The notes: generated by a model from the letters alone, not told the origin. A stretch of 64,000 nt of DNA from Iodidimonas muriae (GCF_014647255.1 NZ_BMOV01000005.1:124001-188000); one strand, 5' to 3'. Positions 8,901 through 17,043 are shown, counted from the stretch's first letter. Numbers and translations: made by a program.

Positions 8901-10920
8901 CGCCGCGATCAACATCGAAGCGGTGTATCATGGCCTTCAGGGCGGGGTCTATGTGCCTTTCGAAGGCATCTGCCTCACAGACACGTTCCAGATGTATGAA
9001 AGCGACGATCTTATCTCGCACTATATGCCTGACAACTCCGAGCGCCGCAAAAGGCAGAAATCTCTGGATATTCAAGTTGTTGTGGGGAACCCACCCTATT
9101 CTGAGGGCCAAGAGAGTGGCAACGACAACGCTAAGAACGTCGCCTATCCGACGCTCGACCAAAGCATTCGGGAAACATACGGGGCAGCGTCGAATGCTGG
9201 ATTACAAAATAGCCTGTTCAACAGTTATGTGCGTGCGTTTCGTTGGGCAAGCAACAGAATTGGAGACAAGGGAGTCGTCGCCTTTGTGACTGCTGCTGGA
9301 TGGATTAACGGAAACTCGTTCGATGGGTTCAGGAAGTCTGTTGCGGATGAGTTTTCTTCGATCTACGTATTTAACCTGAGGGGAAATGCCCGAACTAAGG
9401 GAGAGTTGCGACGAAAGGAGAAAGGCAATGTCTTTGGGCATGGGTCGAAATCTCCGATTGCTATCACGGTTCTCGTCAAGGGTGAGAGGGTTGGTGCCCC
9501 TGTAATAAGATACTCCGAGGTTGGAGATTATCTTGACCAAGCAGAAAAACTTCGCCTCGTTCAGACGTCAAAAAGCATTGGTGAGAGTCATGATCTTGTC
9601 GATTGGCGGGAAATCAAGCCAAACGAGCAAGCTGATTGGTTGGGACGCCGTGATCAAACATTTGCAAAGCACATTTCGGTAGGCGGTAAAGGGTTAGGAG
9701 AAGAACAATCACTGTTCTTTGAAACGTCTAGCGGCATCAAAACAAACCGTGACCCATGGTGCTACAATGCATCTCGCTCTGAAGTTGCAGAGAACATGGA
9801 GCGCATGATCGAGAAGTACAACATTGAGACAAACCGGTTGGTTGCGGCATTTCCCTCACGCTCAGAACGACCTGCCGCAGAAGAATTTGTTGATACTGAT
9901 CCGAAGCAGATCAAGTGGACGCGAGAAATTTACAACTCTGCAAGAGCTGGGCGTGCAGGTGAGTATGACGCGTCTCATGTCGTTAGAAGCATGTATAGGC
10001 CGTATGCAACTGAATGGGCTTATTTCGACAGACATTTCAACAACTGTATTTATAAAATGCCTCGGCTGTTCCCTTATGAAGCCCGAGACAATCTCGCAAT
10101 TGTAGTAGCGGGGCCGGGGTCACAAGAATTTTCGGCTTTGATGGTAGATCGATTGCCGAACTATGATTTGCAGTCAAAGGGTGTTTGTTTGCCGCTTTAC
10201 GTCTTTGATGAAGATGAGTCCCCTTCTGAACGCGATGATCTGTTTTCTGGTCAACCTACCAATGAAGCGGGCACTCAAGATGGCATTACCGATGCTGGTC
10301 TTGCACGTTTCGCGGCGGCCTATCCGAGTGAAGAGATCACCAAGGAGGATGTTTTTTATTACGTTTATGGTCTTTTGCATTCAGAGAGCTATCGCAACAG
10401 CTATGCCGACAACCTTTCCAAGGAACTGCCCCGCATTCCTTGCGTGAAGAAGGCCGAGGACTTTTGGGCGTTCAGCCGCGCCGGTCGTGCCCTGGGCGAA
10501 CTGCATGTGAATTATGAGAGCGTCGCCCCGTATCCGGTCACGATCAAGCAAGGCGACTTGCGCACGGCGGTGATCAAAGACCCCGAAGCCTTCTACCGCG
10601 TGACCAAGATGAAATATGCAGGCAAGCGTGGGGAAGAGGACAAAAGCACGGTGATCTACAACGCCAATATCACCATGCAGGATATCCCGATCGAAGCCTA
10701 TGATTACGTGGTGAACGGCAAGCCCGCCCTTGAATGGGTCATGGAGCGCCAGGTCGTGAAGACTGACAAGAAGAGCGGCATCACCAACGACGCCAACCGT
10801 TACGCGATTGAGACTATGGGCAACCCTGCTTATCCGCTTGAGCTGTTCCAAAGGGTGATCACGGTGAGCCTTGAGACGATGAAAATCGTCCGTGGGCTGC
10901 CTAAGTTAGATATTGACTGA
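5971..10920 (+). CDS. Type ISP restriction-modification enzyme
   Basis: A 1649-residue single-chain enzyme that both methylates and cuts DNA, with translocation driven by ATP. Domains in order: an Mrr-like PD-(D/E)XK nuclease with D81 and the Q96-C-K98 motif; a superfamily 2 helicase with Walker A ACGTGKT near 207-213, DEAH at 340-343 and TATPRIF further on; an N6-adenine methyltransferase with motif I DPFTGTG at 934-940 and motif IV NPPY at 1040-1043; and a C-terminal target recognition region. This matches the LlaBIII/LlaGI architecture and usual length. GTG 5971 was chosen over the upstream open frame because GAGG lies at 5960-5963. Two unknown genes follow at 18 and 1 bases, so they are probably co-transcribed. 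Confidence 0.93.
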   Translation: MSTSSNQESEATNPTPTSLGALLDSYRAAARTEREKGTYFERLAIAYLTHDPVQVEQYEDVKPYSSWADEHGWDRRDTGIDLVAKLRDEDGYAAIQCKFYDAAYRIRKEDIDSFISASGKEPFKRRVIIDTTERIWSGNAETMIRGQSIPTIRIGLNDLQESPILWETFSADGEVVLADRKSLRSHQKEAVRDVRAGLAEADRGKMIMACGTGKTFTSLKIAEDLAGQGKLVLFLVPSLALMAQTVREWTGDTETPLRSFAVCSDTQVGKRRANNNDVAEIDILDLAFPASTDAAKLAEGVNHPAPEKMTVVFATYQSIQVIADAQKHHGHPDFDLIICDEAHRTTGATLAGDDESNFVKVHDNDLIQGKKRLYMTATPRIFGDNVKAKADEADAVLASMDDESLFGKTLFYRGFSWAVQNNLLTDYKVIVLAMDEGLISTGVQKRLADSTSELVLDDATKIVGCYKALTKTDMKTDVAADPNPMRRALAFCKDIRSSKLIRDEFSGVVDEFLGDDPILDDIEDDDDRLRCEIEHVDGTFNAKERGRLLDWLKAEADDHTCRILTNARCLSEGVDVPALDAIMFLHPRKSQIDVVQSVGRVMRRAEGKKMGYVILPVGVPAGVPPEQALADNEKFRVVWQILNALRAHDDRFDATINKASLGQDVSGQIEIIGVTGAPEIDSDELKAVTAVVEDLPTKATPARSNIGTPERDPVATGPEQTEMVFSVDEFSRAIMAKIVKKCGTRDYWEDWATNIADIAKNHITRLTGILKDPDTEARKAFDAFLEELRDDLNETITEADAIEMLAQHIITRPVFEVLFEGHQFTSENPVSRAMQRVLDVLNEANLDKESKDLEKFYASVQLRAQGITDPQAKQRLIVELYDKFFRNAFPRTTEKLGIVYTPVEIVDFIIHSVNEVLQEEFGQTLGSEGVHIIDPFTGTGTFVTRLLQSGLIAPEELEHKFRNEIHANEIVLLAYYIAAINIEAVYHGLQGGVYVPFEGICLTDTFQMYESDDLISHYMPDNSERRKRQKSLDIQVVVGNPPYSEGQESGNDNAKNVAYPTLDQSIRETYGAASNAGLQNSLFNSYVRAFRWASNRIGDKGVVAFVTAAGWINGNSFDGFRKSVADEFSSIYVFNLRGNARTKGELRRKEKGNVFGHGSKSPIAITVLVKGERVGAPVIRYSEVGDYLDQAEKLRLVQTSKSIGESHDLVDWREIKPNEQADWLGRRDQTFAKHISVGGKGLGEEQSLFFETSSGIKTNRDPWCYNASRSEVAENMERMIEKYNIETNRLVAAFPSRSERPAAEEFVDTDPKQIKWTREIYNSARAGRAGEYDASHVVRSMYRPYATEWAYFDRHFNNCIYKMPRLFPYEARDNLAIVVAGPGSQEFSALMVDRLPNYDLQSKGVCLPLYVFDEDESPSERDDLFSGQPTNEAGTQDGITDAGLARFAAAYPSEEITKEDVFYYVYGLLHSESYRNSYADNLSKELPRIPCVKKAEDFWAFSRAGRALGELHVNYESVAPYPVTIKQGDLRTAVIKDPEAFYRVTKMKYAGKRGEEDKSTVIYNANITMQDIPIEAYDYVVNGKPALEWVMERQVVKTDKKSGITNDANRYAIETMGNPAYPLELFQRVITVSLETMKIVRGLPKLDID

Positions 10921-10938
10921 ACGACAAAGGATTATTGA

Positions 10939-11898
10939 ATGGCATTACCCTCAAATTATCGGTGGATCGTAGTCGGCAAGCTGGCGATCAGAAATCGCGC
11001 CAACGCACCGCAATATGCACCAGATTTTGTGATTGGAGATTTGATCGCGGCGCTCAACGACCGGATCGCCCGTGATGATGTGCATAGGCCATACTCAAAG
11101 AATTCGCGGTTGATGTGGTGCGGTGACCTGGCGGAAGACGACCACTATTTTCGCCTTATTTTGCAGGTCGGTGACAAGAATGTTTCGGGTGTTTCGTTTC
11201 TACATTTCGAAACGTTGGAGACACGCGACATCCAGAAGGACGATGACGAGGGCGGGCATTACGCCGCCCACATCCTGATCCGAAAAGCGGCTGATCCGCA
11301 TGGAAGACACCTGATCCTGATTGAGAAGGTGCCAGGCATCTACCTGTCTTCGGTCAAGGATCATTTGTCTTGGGTCTGCAAGAACGCACTCTATGAAAAG
11401 GAAGTGCAGGACGACGATGGTAATCCCAAGCGTTTCCGCCCTGTCTTTGAAATCGACGGGCATCAGTCCCGAACGATCCGTGAGGCGTTGCGGACGGGTA
11501 CTCTTCAAGACATCGAGTTTATTAGTCACGAGAAAAATCACGAAGACGGACTCGACGAAGATCCGATCGTTGAAGAAGTCGTCCACGAAGCAAGGTGGGA
11601 AGTGAAGAAGCGAGTCACGGAAGACCAGGCGCGCACGATCTTCGGGCGCATTGGCGGCTTCCTGGGAGGCTTCCGAGGTGGCGCGGATGACACCCAGATT
11701 TTCGTGAGGATCAAAGCTGACAATGGCCAGATCAAACGAACTGAGGTGCATCACAACGGGGATGAAATACTCGAACAAGCATTTGTGCAAAACGAAATCG
11801 TCAATGATTTCGACCCGCCTTTGACACAACGCTACGAGGCTTTTCGTCAGGACATGATTGAGAAGATGCTCGAAGTCGCCAACAACGTAGGCGACTGA
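10939..11898 (+). CDS. Unknown soluble protein of the type ISP operon
   Basis: A 319-residue soluble protein, rich in charged residues, that I cannot place in a family with confidence. Starting 18 bases after the restriction enzyme and ending one base before a membrane protein gene, it is almost certainly in the same transcript. The N-terminal 140 residues appear alpha/beta. The middle holds an acidic stretch (HEDGLDEDPIVEEVV), followed by a Gly-rich GGFLGGFRGG near 240 and a C-terminal helix. Its length and pairing with a small membrane protein resemble KwaB of the Kiwa defence system, but I see no motif proving it. A phage-defence accessory role is an inference from position only. Confidence 0.8.
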   Translation: MALPSNYRWIVVGKLAIRNRANAPQYAPDFVIGDLIAALNDRIARDDVHRPYSKNSRLMWCGDLAEDDHYFRLILQVGDKNVSGVSFLHFETLETRDIQKDDDEGGHYAAHILIRKAADPHGRHLILIEKVPGIYLSSVKDHLSWVCKNALYEKEVQDDDGNPKRFRPVFEIDGHQSRTIREALRTGTLQDIEFISHEKNHEDGLDEDPIVEEVVHEARWEVKKRVTEDQARTIFGRIGGFLGGFRGGADDTQIFVRIKADNGQIKRTEVHHNGDEILEQAFVQNEIVNDFDPPLTQRYEAFRQDMIEKMLEVANNVGD

Positions 11899-11899
11899 C

Positions 11900-12475
11900 A
11901 TGGCTCTTCAAAAACACGCCAAAGTTTTCACGGTATTTTCGTTCCTGCGGCTGCGAAGCCCTGATATTTTTTGGTATCAGTGGATTTACCCGACAATCGT
12001 TTTTGTGTTGGTTTTTGGCGGTTATCAATTCTGGGGAGATCAGTTCCTAACCTTCGATGGCGACAAATTGATCGGAGATGTAAACGCCCTCATGGGAATT
12101 TTGGTCGGGTTCTACATCGCGGCACTGGCGGCGGTGTCGAGTTTTACGAACGAAAACCTTGATCAAGTCATGAAAGGGCGCGCGCCCACACTGACTACCG
12201 TGCGAAGAGGCAATGAGGTCAAAGAAACGCTGACGAGGCGGCGGTTCTTGGCAATCTTGTTCGGATATTGCGCGACCTTGGCGATTGTTCTCTATATTTT
12301 CGGAGTGCTCCACGTTCACTTAACGTTTTCGCAGCCAGCCGCGTCTTGGGTGCAAGTGGCAATGAGCATTTCGGGACAAGTTGCATGGGGCTTCTATGTT
12401 TGGATCATTTCCAGCCTGTTGGTAGTGACACTCTTGGGTTTGCACTATTTGGTGGAACGCATGCATCGGGCTTAG
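11900..12475 (+). CDS. Small membrane protein of the type ISP operon
   Basis: A 191-residue membrane protein with about four hydrophobic segments: near residues 28-45 (YPTIVFVLVFGG), 63-82 (ALMGILVGFYIAALAAV), 115-138 (FLAILFGYCATLAIVLYIFG) and 155-180 (VAWGFYVWIISSLLVVTLLG). A basic cytoplasmic-looking loop (VMKGRAPTLTTVRRGNEVKE) lies between the second and third. ATG 11900 lies one base after the stop of the preceding gene, so translation is likely coupled. No family is recognised. A membrane effector or sensor working with the 319-residue protein is possible but unproven. Confidence 0.8.
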   Translation: MALQKHAKVFTVFSFLRLRSPDIFWYQWIYPTIVFVLVFGGYQFWGDQFLTFDGDKLIGDVNALMGILVGFYIAALAAVSSFTNENLDQVMKGRAPTLTTVRRGNEVKETLTRRRFLAILFGYCATLAIVLYIFGVLHVHLTFSQPAASWVQVAMSISGQVAWGFYVWIISSLLVVTLLGLHYLVERMHRA

Positions 12476-12493
12476 CAAAACTTGGCAAGGCTG

Positions 12494-12541
12494 TGCCCAA
12501 GCAGGACGCTTTCTTAAAGCTGAAAAAGCGTCCTTTGGGCA
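12494..12541. terminator. Convergent hairpin, possible two-way terminator
   Basis: The arms AGGACGCTTT (12503-12512) and AAAGCGTCCT (12525-12534) pair perfectly, extended outward by TGCCCAA and TTGGGCA across a two-base bulge. It sits between convergent genes and overlaps the last codons of tcmP. No long T-run follows on either side, so termination efficiency is uncertain. Confidence 0.5.
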
Positions 12542-13761
12542 GGCAAAATCAATCGATCTGATGTTTGGATTCGGGTGCCTGCCCGTTTCAAAGTGCCCTT
12601 GCCAGATAGGACTTCGAATTCTCTGGCGCGAGCAAGTTCTGTGATGACGCCGAATAAGTCATGGTTTGTTGCTGCCGTGCGATTTCCGATCTTCTCAAGG
12701 AGTGCCTCAATAGAGACCGAGTCATCATTGAGGCAGGCGTGGATTTCCTTTGGAAGCTCAGCGAGAAGTTCCGCCTCCAGGCGCGTCCTGTCCTGATCGG
12801 CAAAACTGAACAACGCATCCTTGGATTCGATTAGCCTCGTGTCAAAGCCCAGTGAAAACAGGCTACCGCGCCCAAAATGTCGGAAACTGTTTTGCGTATC
12901 CCAGTGAACGCCGAGCATCTTGTCGCGTGCAGCCTGATGGCGCGAGAGATGTGCCAGCATCATCCACCTGTTGTCCGTGCGCGACCACAGCATGAATGGC
13001 GTGAAGAACTCCGCGCCGCTGTCCCTCTGAATGTTGCTCATCAGCAGCCGCTGCGTAACCATGCGCCCAAAGGCTTCGTCTGACTTGTTCGCGTTCCAAT
13101 CGGAGATGAACGCATCGTTCACACCAAACTGACGATAGACTTCCAGCGCGGCGGATTCCTCGCGAAGGTAATTAAGGAAGCTGTCGATGGCGAAAGTCAG
13201 AATGATTTCCGGCCGATCTAGCTCTGAAAAGATCGTTTTGATCGATGCCATTGGAACGTCCGAATAGCCAAACTGATCAAGAACAAAGATCGATCGACCT
13301 ACCCTTTGATTCGTTCTGATCTCCCGAAGGATTCTCGGCAGTTCTTCTGCAAATTCGGCCACGCGCAACGATATACTGCCACCAATCTGATCGCCGTATC
13401 CTTCGTCTGTGATCTGCTCACGCAGTGCCGCGATGTGGTTGTCATTGCTGTCCACGAAAATGTACCGGGCATTGATCTCCAACGGCTTTTCCCGGTTCCG
13501 GTTAAGGCGTATGCGGGCATCCTCAACAGCCCTGAGAAGGATCAAAGGACTTCCCTGCTGGATGCAGTCATTTTTCTGATACGCTCCACCGCCGCAAAAC
13601 CCGTCAACTAATGTGATATTCAATCGTTCGGTTCTGGGGTTAGGAACGACGGTGTCAAAGTAAACGTCGAGGTATTTGCTGAGCACATCGAGCTTGCGGA
13701 TCGAGTGCTCTTCAATCTTCGGTAGGGGCTTGTTCGGGCTCCATTGAAAATTCTCTGGCAT
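12514..13761 (-). CDS. tcmP: Three-Cys-motif partner protein TcmP
   Basis: A 415-residue protein of the TcmP family, which is always found beside a three-Cys-motif (DUF5131) protein, as here. Near the N-terminus it has HSIRKLDVLSKYLDVYF and LVDGFCGGGAY, the family's methyltransferase-like nucleotide-binding loop, then RYIFVDSND and SIFVLDQFGYSDV, which resemble strands of a Rossmann-type methyltransferase. Its biochemical activity is not established. The start ATG at 13761 lies 11 bases after the stop of the DUF5131 gene, so the pair forms an operon running opposite to the type ISP operon. Such pairs are common in accessory and defence islands. Confidence 0.88.
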   Translation of the reverse strand: MPENFQWSPNKPLPKIEEHSIRKLDVLSKYLDVYFDTVVPNPRTERLNITLVDGFCGGGAYQKNDCIQQGSPLILLRAVEDARIRLNRNREKPLEINARYIFVDSNDNHIAALREQITDEGYGDQIGGSISLRVAEFAEELPRILREIRTNQRVGRSIFVLDQFGYSDVPMASIKTIFSELDRPEIILTFAIDSFLNYLREESAALEVYRQFGVNDAFISDWNANKSDEAFGRMVTQRLLMSNIQRDSGAEFFTPFMLWSRTDNRWMMLAHLSRHQAARDKMLGVHWDTQNSFRHFGRGSLFSLGFDTRLIESKDALFSFADQDRTRLEAELLAELPKEIHACLNDDSVSIEALLEKIGNRTAATNHDLFGVITELARAREFEVLSGKGTLKRAGTRIQTSDRLILPAQRTLFQL

Positions 13762-13772
13762 CTGAACCCTCG

Positions 13773-14531
13773 CTACGACGCAAGCCTTTCTAGGATGGGC
13801 TCAGGCACCATCTGCCAAGGAAAGCCATTCCACTCTACGCCGTCCAGAAGTCTGCCGCCGGACTTAGGCCGAGGTCCGCCCCACTGTTTGAAGAAGAATT
13901 CGACCTCATCGCGCTCACACAAATTCCTGATTTCAACGACCCATTCTTCGGCCATGGGTCTCGCCTGGGGGCCGCTTTCTCCGCCCACGATTGCCCAGGC
14001 GATATCTTTAAGATCGATTTCCCCCACCGGCCCAAGCAATGGCTCAAACGAAATGAAGCGCGCGGGCGAATTGATCTGTTTCAGATGTTCGATCCGGCTA
14101 GCGTGGGGCTTATCCTCTACGCTGACCCCTAGCCAAATATTGCTGGGGACGGATCGGTCCGAATAGCGCTTGCGAATGTAGTTGCGCATCAAGCTGCTGC
14201 GCTTGGTCAGCACCTGAAAAACATGCCAATGCGCTGACTCCATCGTTTCAAATACCTGATCGATAAACTTTCGGGGTATCTCCTTGTGAAAAAGGTCACT
14301 CATCGAGTTCACGAAGATCATGCGCGGTTTTTTCCAGCGCTTCGGCTGGTCCAATCGCTCCGGCCAAACTCTGAGGTCAAAGCCTTGCTCATATGGGTGT
14401 CCAGGAATGCCGCGCCAACGCTCGGCAAATCGTTCGGCATAACAATGATCGCATCCGGGACCGATCTTCGTGCAGCCCGTTACCGGATTCCACGTCGCAT
14501 CTGTCCATTCAATCTCTGATTTTTGTGCCAT
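13773..14531 (-). CDS. Three-Cys-motif DUF5131 (phage Gp37/Gp68) protein
   Basis: A 252-residue protein of the DUF5131 family. It begins with SEIEWTDATWNPVTGC and the three-Cys motif C-x6-C-x2-C (CTKIGPGCDHCYAE), which is thought to bind a metal or iron-sulfur cluster in a radical-SAM-like fold. Other family landmarks are FVNSMSDLFHKEIP, WLGVSVED, FISFEPLLGP and GGESGPQARP. Full length for the family. It is first in a two-gene operon with tcmP. The substrate is unknown; the family is found in phages and mobile elements. The ATG at 14531 follows about 450 bases without a gene. Confidence 0.9.
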   Translation of the reverse strand: MAQKSEIEWTDATWNPVTGCTKIGPGCDHCYAERFAERWRGIPGHPYEQGFDLRVWPERLDQPKRWKKPRMIFVNSMSDLFHKEIPRKFIDQVFETMESAHWHVFQVLTKRSSLMRNYIRKRYSDRSVPSNIWLGVSVEDKPHASRIEHLKQINSPARFISFEPLLGPVGEIDLKDIAWAIVGGESGPQARPMAEEWVVEIRNLCERDEVEFFFKQWGGPRPKSGGRLLDGVEWNGFPWQMVPEPILERLAS

Positions 14532-14980
14532 GCTCTCCTCAATTTTTTGCTCATAGTATACATTATTTCGAAAGCGCGTGGAACTAATGTTTTTGTTTTG
14601 TTCGCAGCATTTAATTTGAGGGAGTGATATCCTGGGTCTCGGCTTTATGCCTAGAATTTTGCGCGCACCCTAATCGGGTCGGGCTGTCGTGAACCGAGCC
14701 AGCAAGCTGTCTCGGCCATACGGCTTCGATCCCTTGCGCATCATCTGACAGCCCTCGCGGGCTGACCTCTTCCTTTTCGTTTCGAGGGCCTGCGGCCCCG
14801 TCGTCCGTCAAGACCAAGCCCTTCGCTTTGGCTTCGGGCGAAAGCCATGGCCCGTGGCTCGGCTGCGCCTGCGCCCGCACCTCTTCCATGGCTTTCGGTC
14901 TGGACGGCCGTCCCCCCGCTCATTGGCGCGGGCCTAGTCCGGTTGCATGCGCAACCGACTATCCAAGAAAGGGGACAAGA
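14532..14980. other. Intergenic region between DUF5131 and ardC
   Basis: About 450 bases separating divergent operons, so both promoters should lie here. A perfect hairpin GGTTGC-ATGC-GCAACC at 14941-14956 lies 12 bases before the AAAGGGGA ribosome site of ardC and could be an operator or attenuator. Open frames in this stretch are short, overlap one another and have no family similarity. Confidence 0.5.
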
Positions 14981-15880
14981 ATGAAAACCGATATTTATGA
15001 GAGGGTTACCAACAAGATCATTGCCGACCTTGAGCAAGGCGAGCTGACATGGCTGAAGCCATGGAGCGCAGGCAGCATCGAAGGCAAAATCACCAAGCCG
15101 CTGCGCCATAACGGCGTGCCTTATAGCGGCATCAACATCCTGATGCTTTGGGGAGCCAGCATCGAGGCGGGCTATCTCTCACCGTACTGGATGACCTTCA
15201 AACAGGCGAAAGAGCTCGGCGCGCACGTGAAAAAAGGCGAGCGCGGCAATCTGGTTGTCTATGCGAACACGATCACCAAAACCGAGGAGCAGGACGACGG
15301 AAGCGAGGAGGAGCGCAAGATTTCCTTTATGAAGGGATACAGCGTTTTCAACGTCGAGCAGATCGAGGGCTTGGCCGAGCACTACTACACCAAGCCGAAA
15401 GCGATCATCGATCCCGCGCGCCGCATTCAGCATGCTGAAGAGTTTTTTGCGAGCACGGGCGCGGAAATTCGCCACGGCGGCAACTCTGCCCACTACAGCG
15501 GCGGCAGTGATCATGTGCAAATGCCGTACTTCGAGACCTTCAGAAGCCCGCAAGCCTACTATGCAACCTTGGCGCATGAGCTGACCCACTGGACCAAGCA
15601 TCCCAAGCGCCTTGACCGCGAATTCGGGCGCAAGCGTTGGGGTGATGAAGGCTATGCGCGCGAAGAGCTTGTCGCCGAACTTGGTGCAGCATTTCTGTGC
15701 GCTGATCTTGAACTTGCGCCGGAACCGCGCGCCGATCATGCGGCCTACATTCAGAGCTGGCTCAAGGTTCTGCAAAACGACAAGCGCGCGATCTTCAGCG
15801 CCGCCGCGCATGCGCAGCGTGCCGCCGATTTCTTGCACGGGCTTCAGCCTGTCATCGAAGAAGTGAGCAACGTCGCGTAG
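14981..15880 (+). CDS. ardC: Antirestriction protein ArdC
   Basis: A 299-residue ArdC protein. The N-terminal ArdC domain begins MKTDIYERVTNKIIADLE with the family's KPW and NGVPYSGIN patterns. The C-terminal zincin-like metallopeptidase domain has HELTHW at residues 199-204 and a downstream Glu in EELVAELGAAF, the usual third zinc ligand region. ArdC shields incoming conjugated DNA from host restriction; the N-terminal domain binds single-stranded DNA. ATG 14981 was chosen because AAAGGGGA lies just upstream and the domain begins here; the frame extends further upstream only as noise. It belongs with the relaxase module at 17,580-19,554. A restriction enzyme is on the same island, so it may protect against other systems. 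Confidence 0.93.
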   Translation: MKTDIYERVTNKIIADLEQGELTWLKPWSAGSIEGKITKPLRHNGVPYSGINILMLWGASIEAGYLSPYWMTFKQAKELGAHVKKGERGNLVVYANTITKTEEQDDGSEEERKISFMKGYSVFNVEQIEGLAEHYYTKPKAIIDPARRIQHAEEFFASTGAEIRHGGNSAHYSGGSDHVQMPYFETFRSPQAYYATLAHELTHWTKHPKRLDREFGRKRWGDEGYAREELVAELGAAFLCADLELAPEPRADHAAYIQSWLKVLQNDKRAIFSAAAHAQRAADFLHGLQPVIEEVSNVA

Positions 15881-15897
15881 AGGTAAGAAAAAATCGC

Positions 15898-15917
15898 GGC
15901 TGGCCTTCAGGCCAGCC
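15898..15917 (+). terminator. Hairpin after ardC
   Basis: GGCTGGCC-TTCA-GGCCAGCC, a perfect eight-base stem 17 bases after the ardC stop. Preceded by an A-run rather than followed by a strong T-run. A near-identical hairpin lies at 16459-16484. Confidence 0.6.
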
Positions 15918-15993
15918 GGTTCTTGGTCGGTGCTTGTGGATAAACAATTCACCACAAGTTAAAAGACAGTACAATTCCTGTAAACTGCTCACT

Positions 15994-16422
15994 ATGCAGA
16001 GTTTCTTTCTAGAGATTTTTAAACTGACATTCACAGCAATCATAATTCTGATTCTGGGCTTCGTATTCTTCAGTTTTATTGATGATGAAGAAGAATATTA
16101 CTTACCTGATGCAGATTACATTCAGTTGTGGCTTAACGAGACCGAGAATGTTGAAGAAAAGGGCTTCAAGGCAGAAACTCTCAAAGAAACATGCGGTTCA
16201 GAACATATTGCTGATAAAGGGTGGTGTACGGGTTATATGCTTGGTTTCGCCGAAGGGCACCAAGTTTCTCGCGAGCCCATCTTTTGTTTAGACGGTCAAT
16301 TTTCTAGCGATCAGCTTGGACAGTCATTCAAGAACTTCATGGAGGCGAACCCGCAGCACTGGGGAAAATCCCGTTCAGTGGTCTTAACTGGTGCTTTGCA
16401 AAAGTCTTTTCCTTGCGACTAA
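15994..16422 (+). CDS. Rap1a/Tai-like immunity-type protein, membrane anchored
   Basis: A 142-residue protein with an N-terminal membrane segment (FKLTFTAIIILILGFVFFSF, residues about 9-28) and a periplasmic C-terminal half resembling the Rap1a/Tai domain: GWCTGYMLGFAEGH, then FCLDGQFSSDQLGQSF, then a helix ending in SFPC. Family members bind and neutralise secreted effectors, but many are not characterised. The Cys pattern fits two disulfides. ATG 15994 was chosen because the upstream GTG extension adds polar residues before the membrane segment. The gene is AT-rich compared with ardC, and near-identical hairpins flank it, suggesting a cassette gained by recombination. Confidence 0.7.
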   Translation: MQSFFLEIFKLTFTAIIILILGFVFFSFIDDEEEYYLPDADYIQLWLNETENVEEKGFKAETLKETCGSEHIADKGWCTGYMLGFAEGHQVSREPIFCLDGQFSSDQLGQSFKNFMEANPQHWGKSRSVVLTGALQKSFPCD

Positions 16423-16458
16423 TGCATTCTCAATCAACATCGACAATCTTTGACAATT

Positions 16459-16484
16459 CGCGGCTGGCCTTTAGGCCAGCCGCG
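16459..16484 (+). terminator. Second hairpin flanking the Rap1a-like gene
   Basis: CGCGGCTGGCC-TTTA-GGCCAGCCGCG, eleven-base perfect stem. It has nearly the same sequence as the hairpin after ardC, with one loop base different. It may terminate both the Rap1a-like gene and the small minus-strand gene that ends at 16494. Confidence 0.6.
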
Positions 16485-16493
16485 TTGATGGCC

Positions 16494-16673
16494 TCATGGA
16501 CCTGGCGGGCGGACCGCCAGTTCGGCCTCAATATTGTGCAGCGATGCAAGAGCATTGCTGCGTTCAATCGATCCGCGAGGAGCGGAAGCAAAGGCGTTGA
16601 AAGCCTCGCGTAAGAGGGCATGCAGTTCGGCTGTGCTGCGCGATGCTGCATCGAAGCGTGTGATGAGTCTCAT
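16494..16673 (-). CDS. Small conserved mobile-element protein
   Basis: A 59-residue protein (MRLITRFDAASRSTAELHAL at its start) that resembles small proteins often seen near ardC in alphaproteobacterial plasmids and integrative elements. An excellent AGGAGG lies five bases before ATG 16673, which decides the start against an in-frame GTG six bases upstream. Mostly helical, no known domain. Function unknown. Confidence 0.7.
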   Translation of the reverse strand: MRLITRFDAASRSTAELHALLREAFNAFASAPRGSIERSNALASLHNIEAELAVRPPGP

Positions 16674-16680
16674 CGTCACC

Positions 16681-17043
16681 TCCTGTTAATTGTCAGGAGG
16701 CCCCGAACCGTTCAGGGCCTTTCGGCCCTCGCACACATCATTCATGGCCCAGTGAAGGCGCTGATGGATCGGGGTAACGCACTAGAAATCTATCGGAAGG
16801 TGGCGCTAAGGAACGCGTGAACAGGCATTCGGTGTCGGCAGTTGGCGCAGCATGACGGACCTTTGCCCGCGCACGGCTTGCAGCAATTCGCCTTTCCTCT
16901 GACCGAACGCGGATCGCGCATCAATATCCTGCCCGCACCAGTTCGGCGGTGGCCTCACCCGTGTTGGACATGACACGGCGATCCTTTGCCTTCGGTCTCA
17001 TCGGGGGGCGTTAGCAAGCCAACCCGAACAAAGGAGATCGATC
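16681..17043. other. Intergenic region of the mobilisation module
   Basis: About 360 bases without a convincing gene, between the divergent small gene at 16494-16673 and the pair starting at 17044. A short hairpin AGGGCC-TTTC-GGCCCT lies at 16714-16729. An origin of transfer or shared promoters could lie here, but I see no nic-site signature I can name. Confidence 0.4.

Noticed and set aside
10939..12475. Firm assignment as a Kiwa (kwaAB) system
   Set aside because: Sizes and topology fit, but gene order is reversed and I cannot see diagnostic residues; kept as a hypothesis only.
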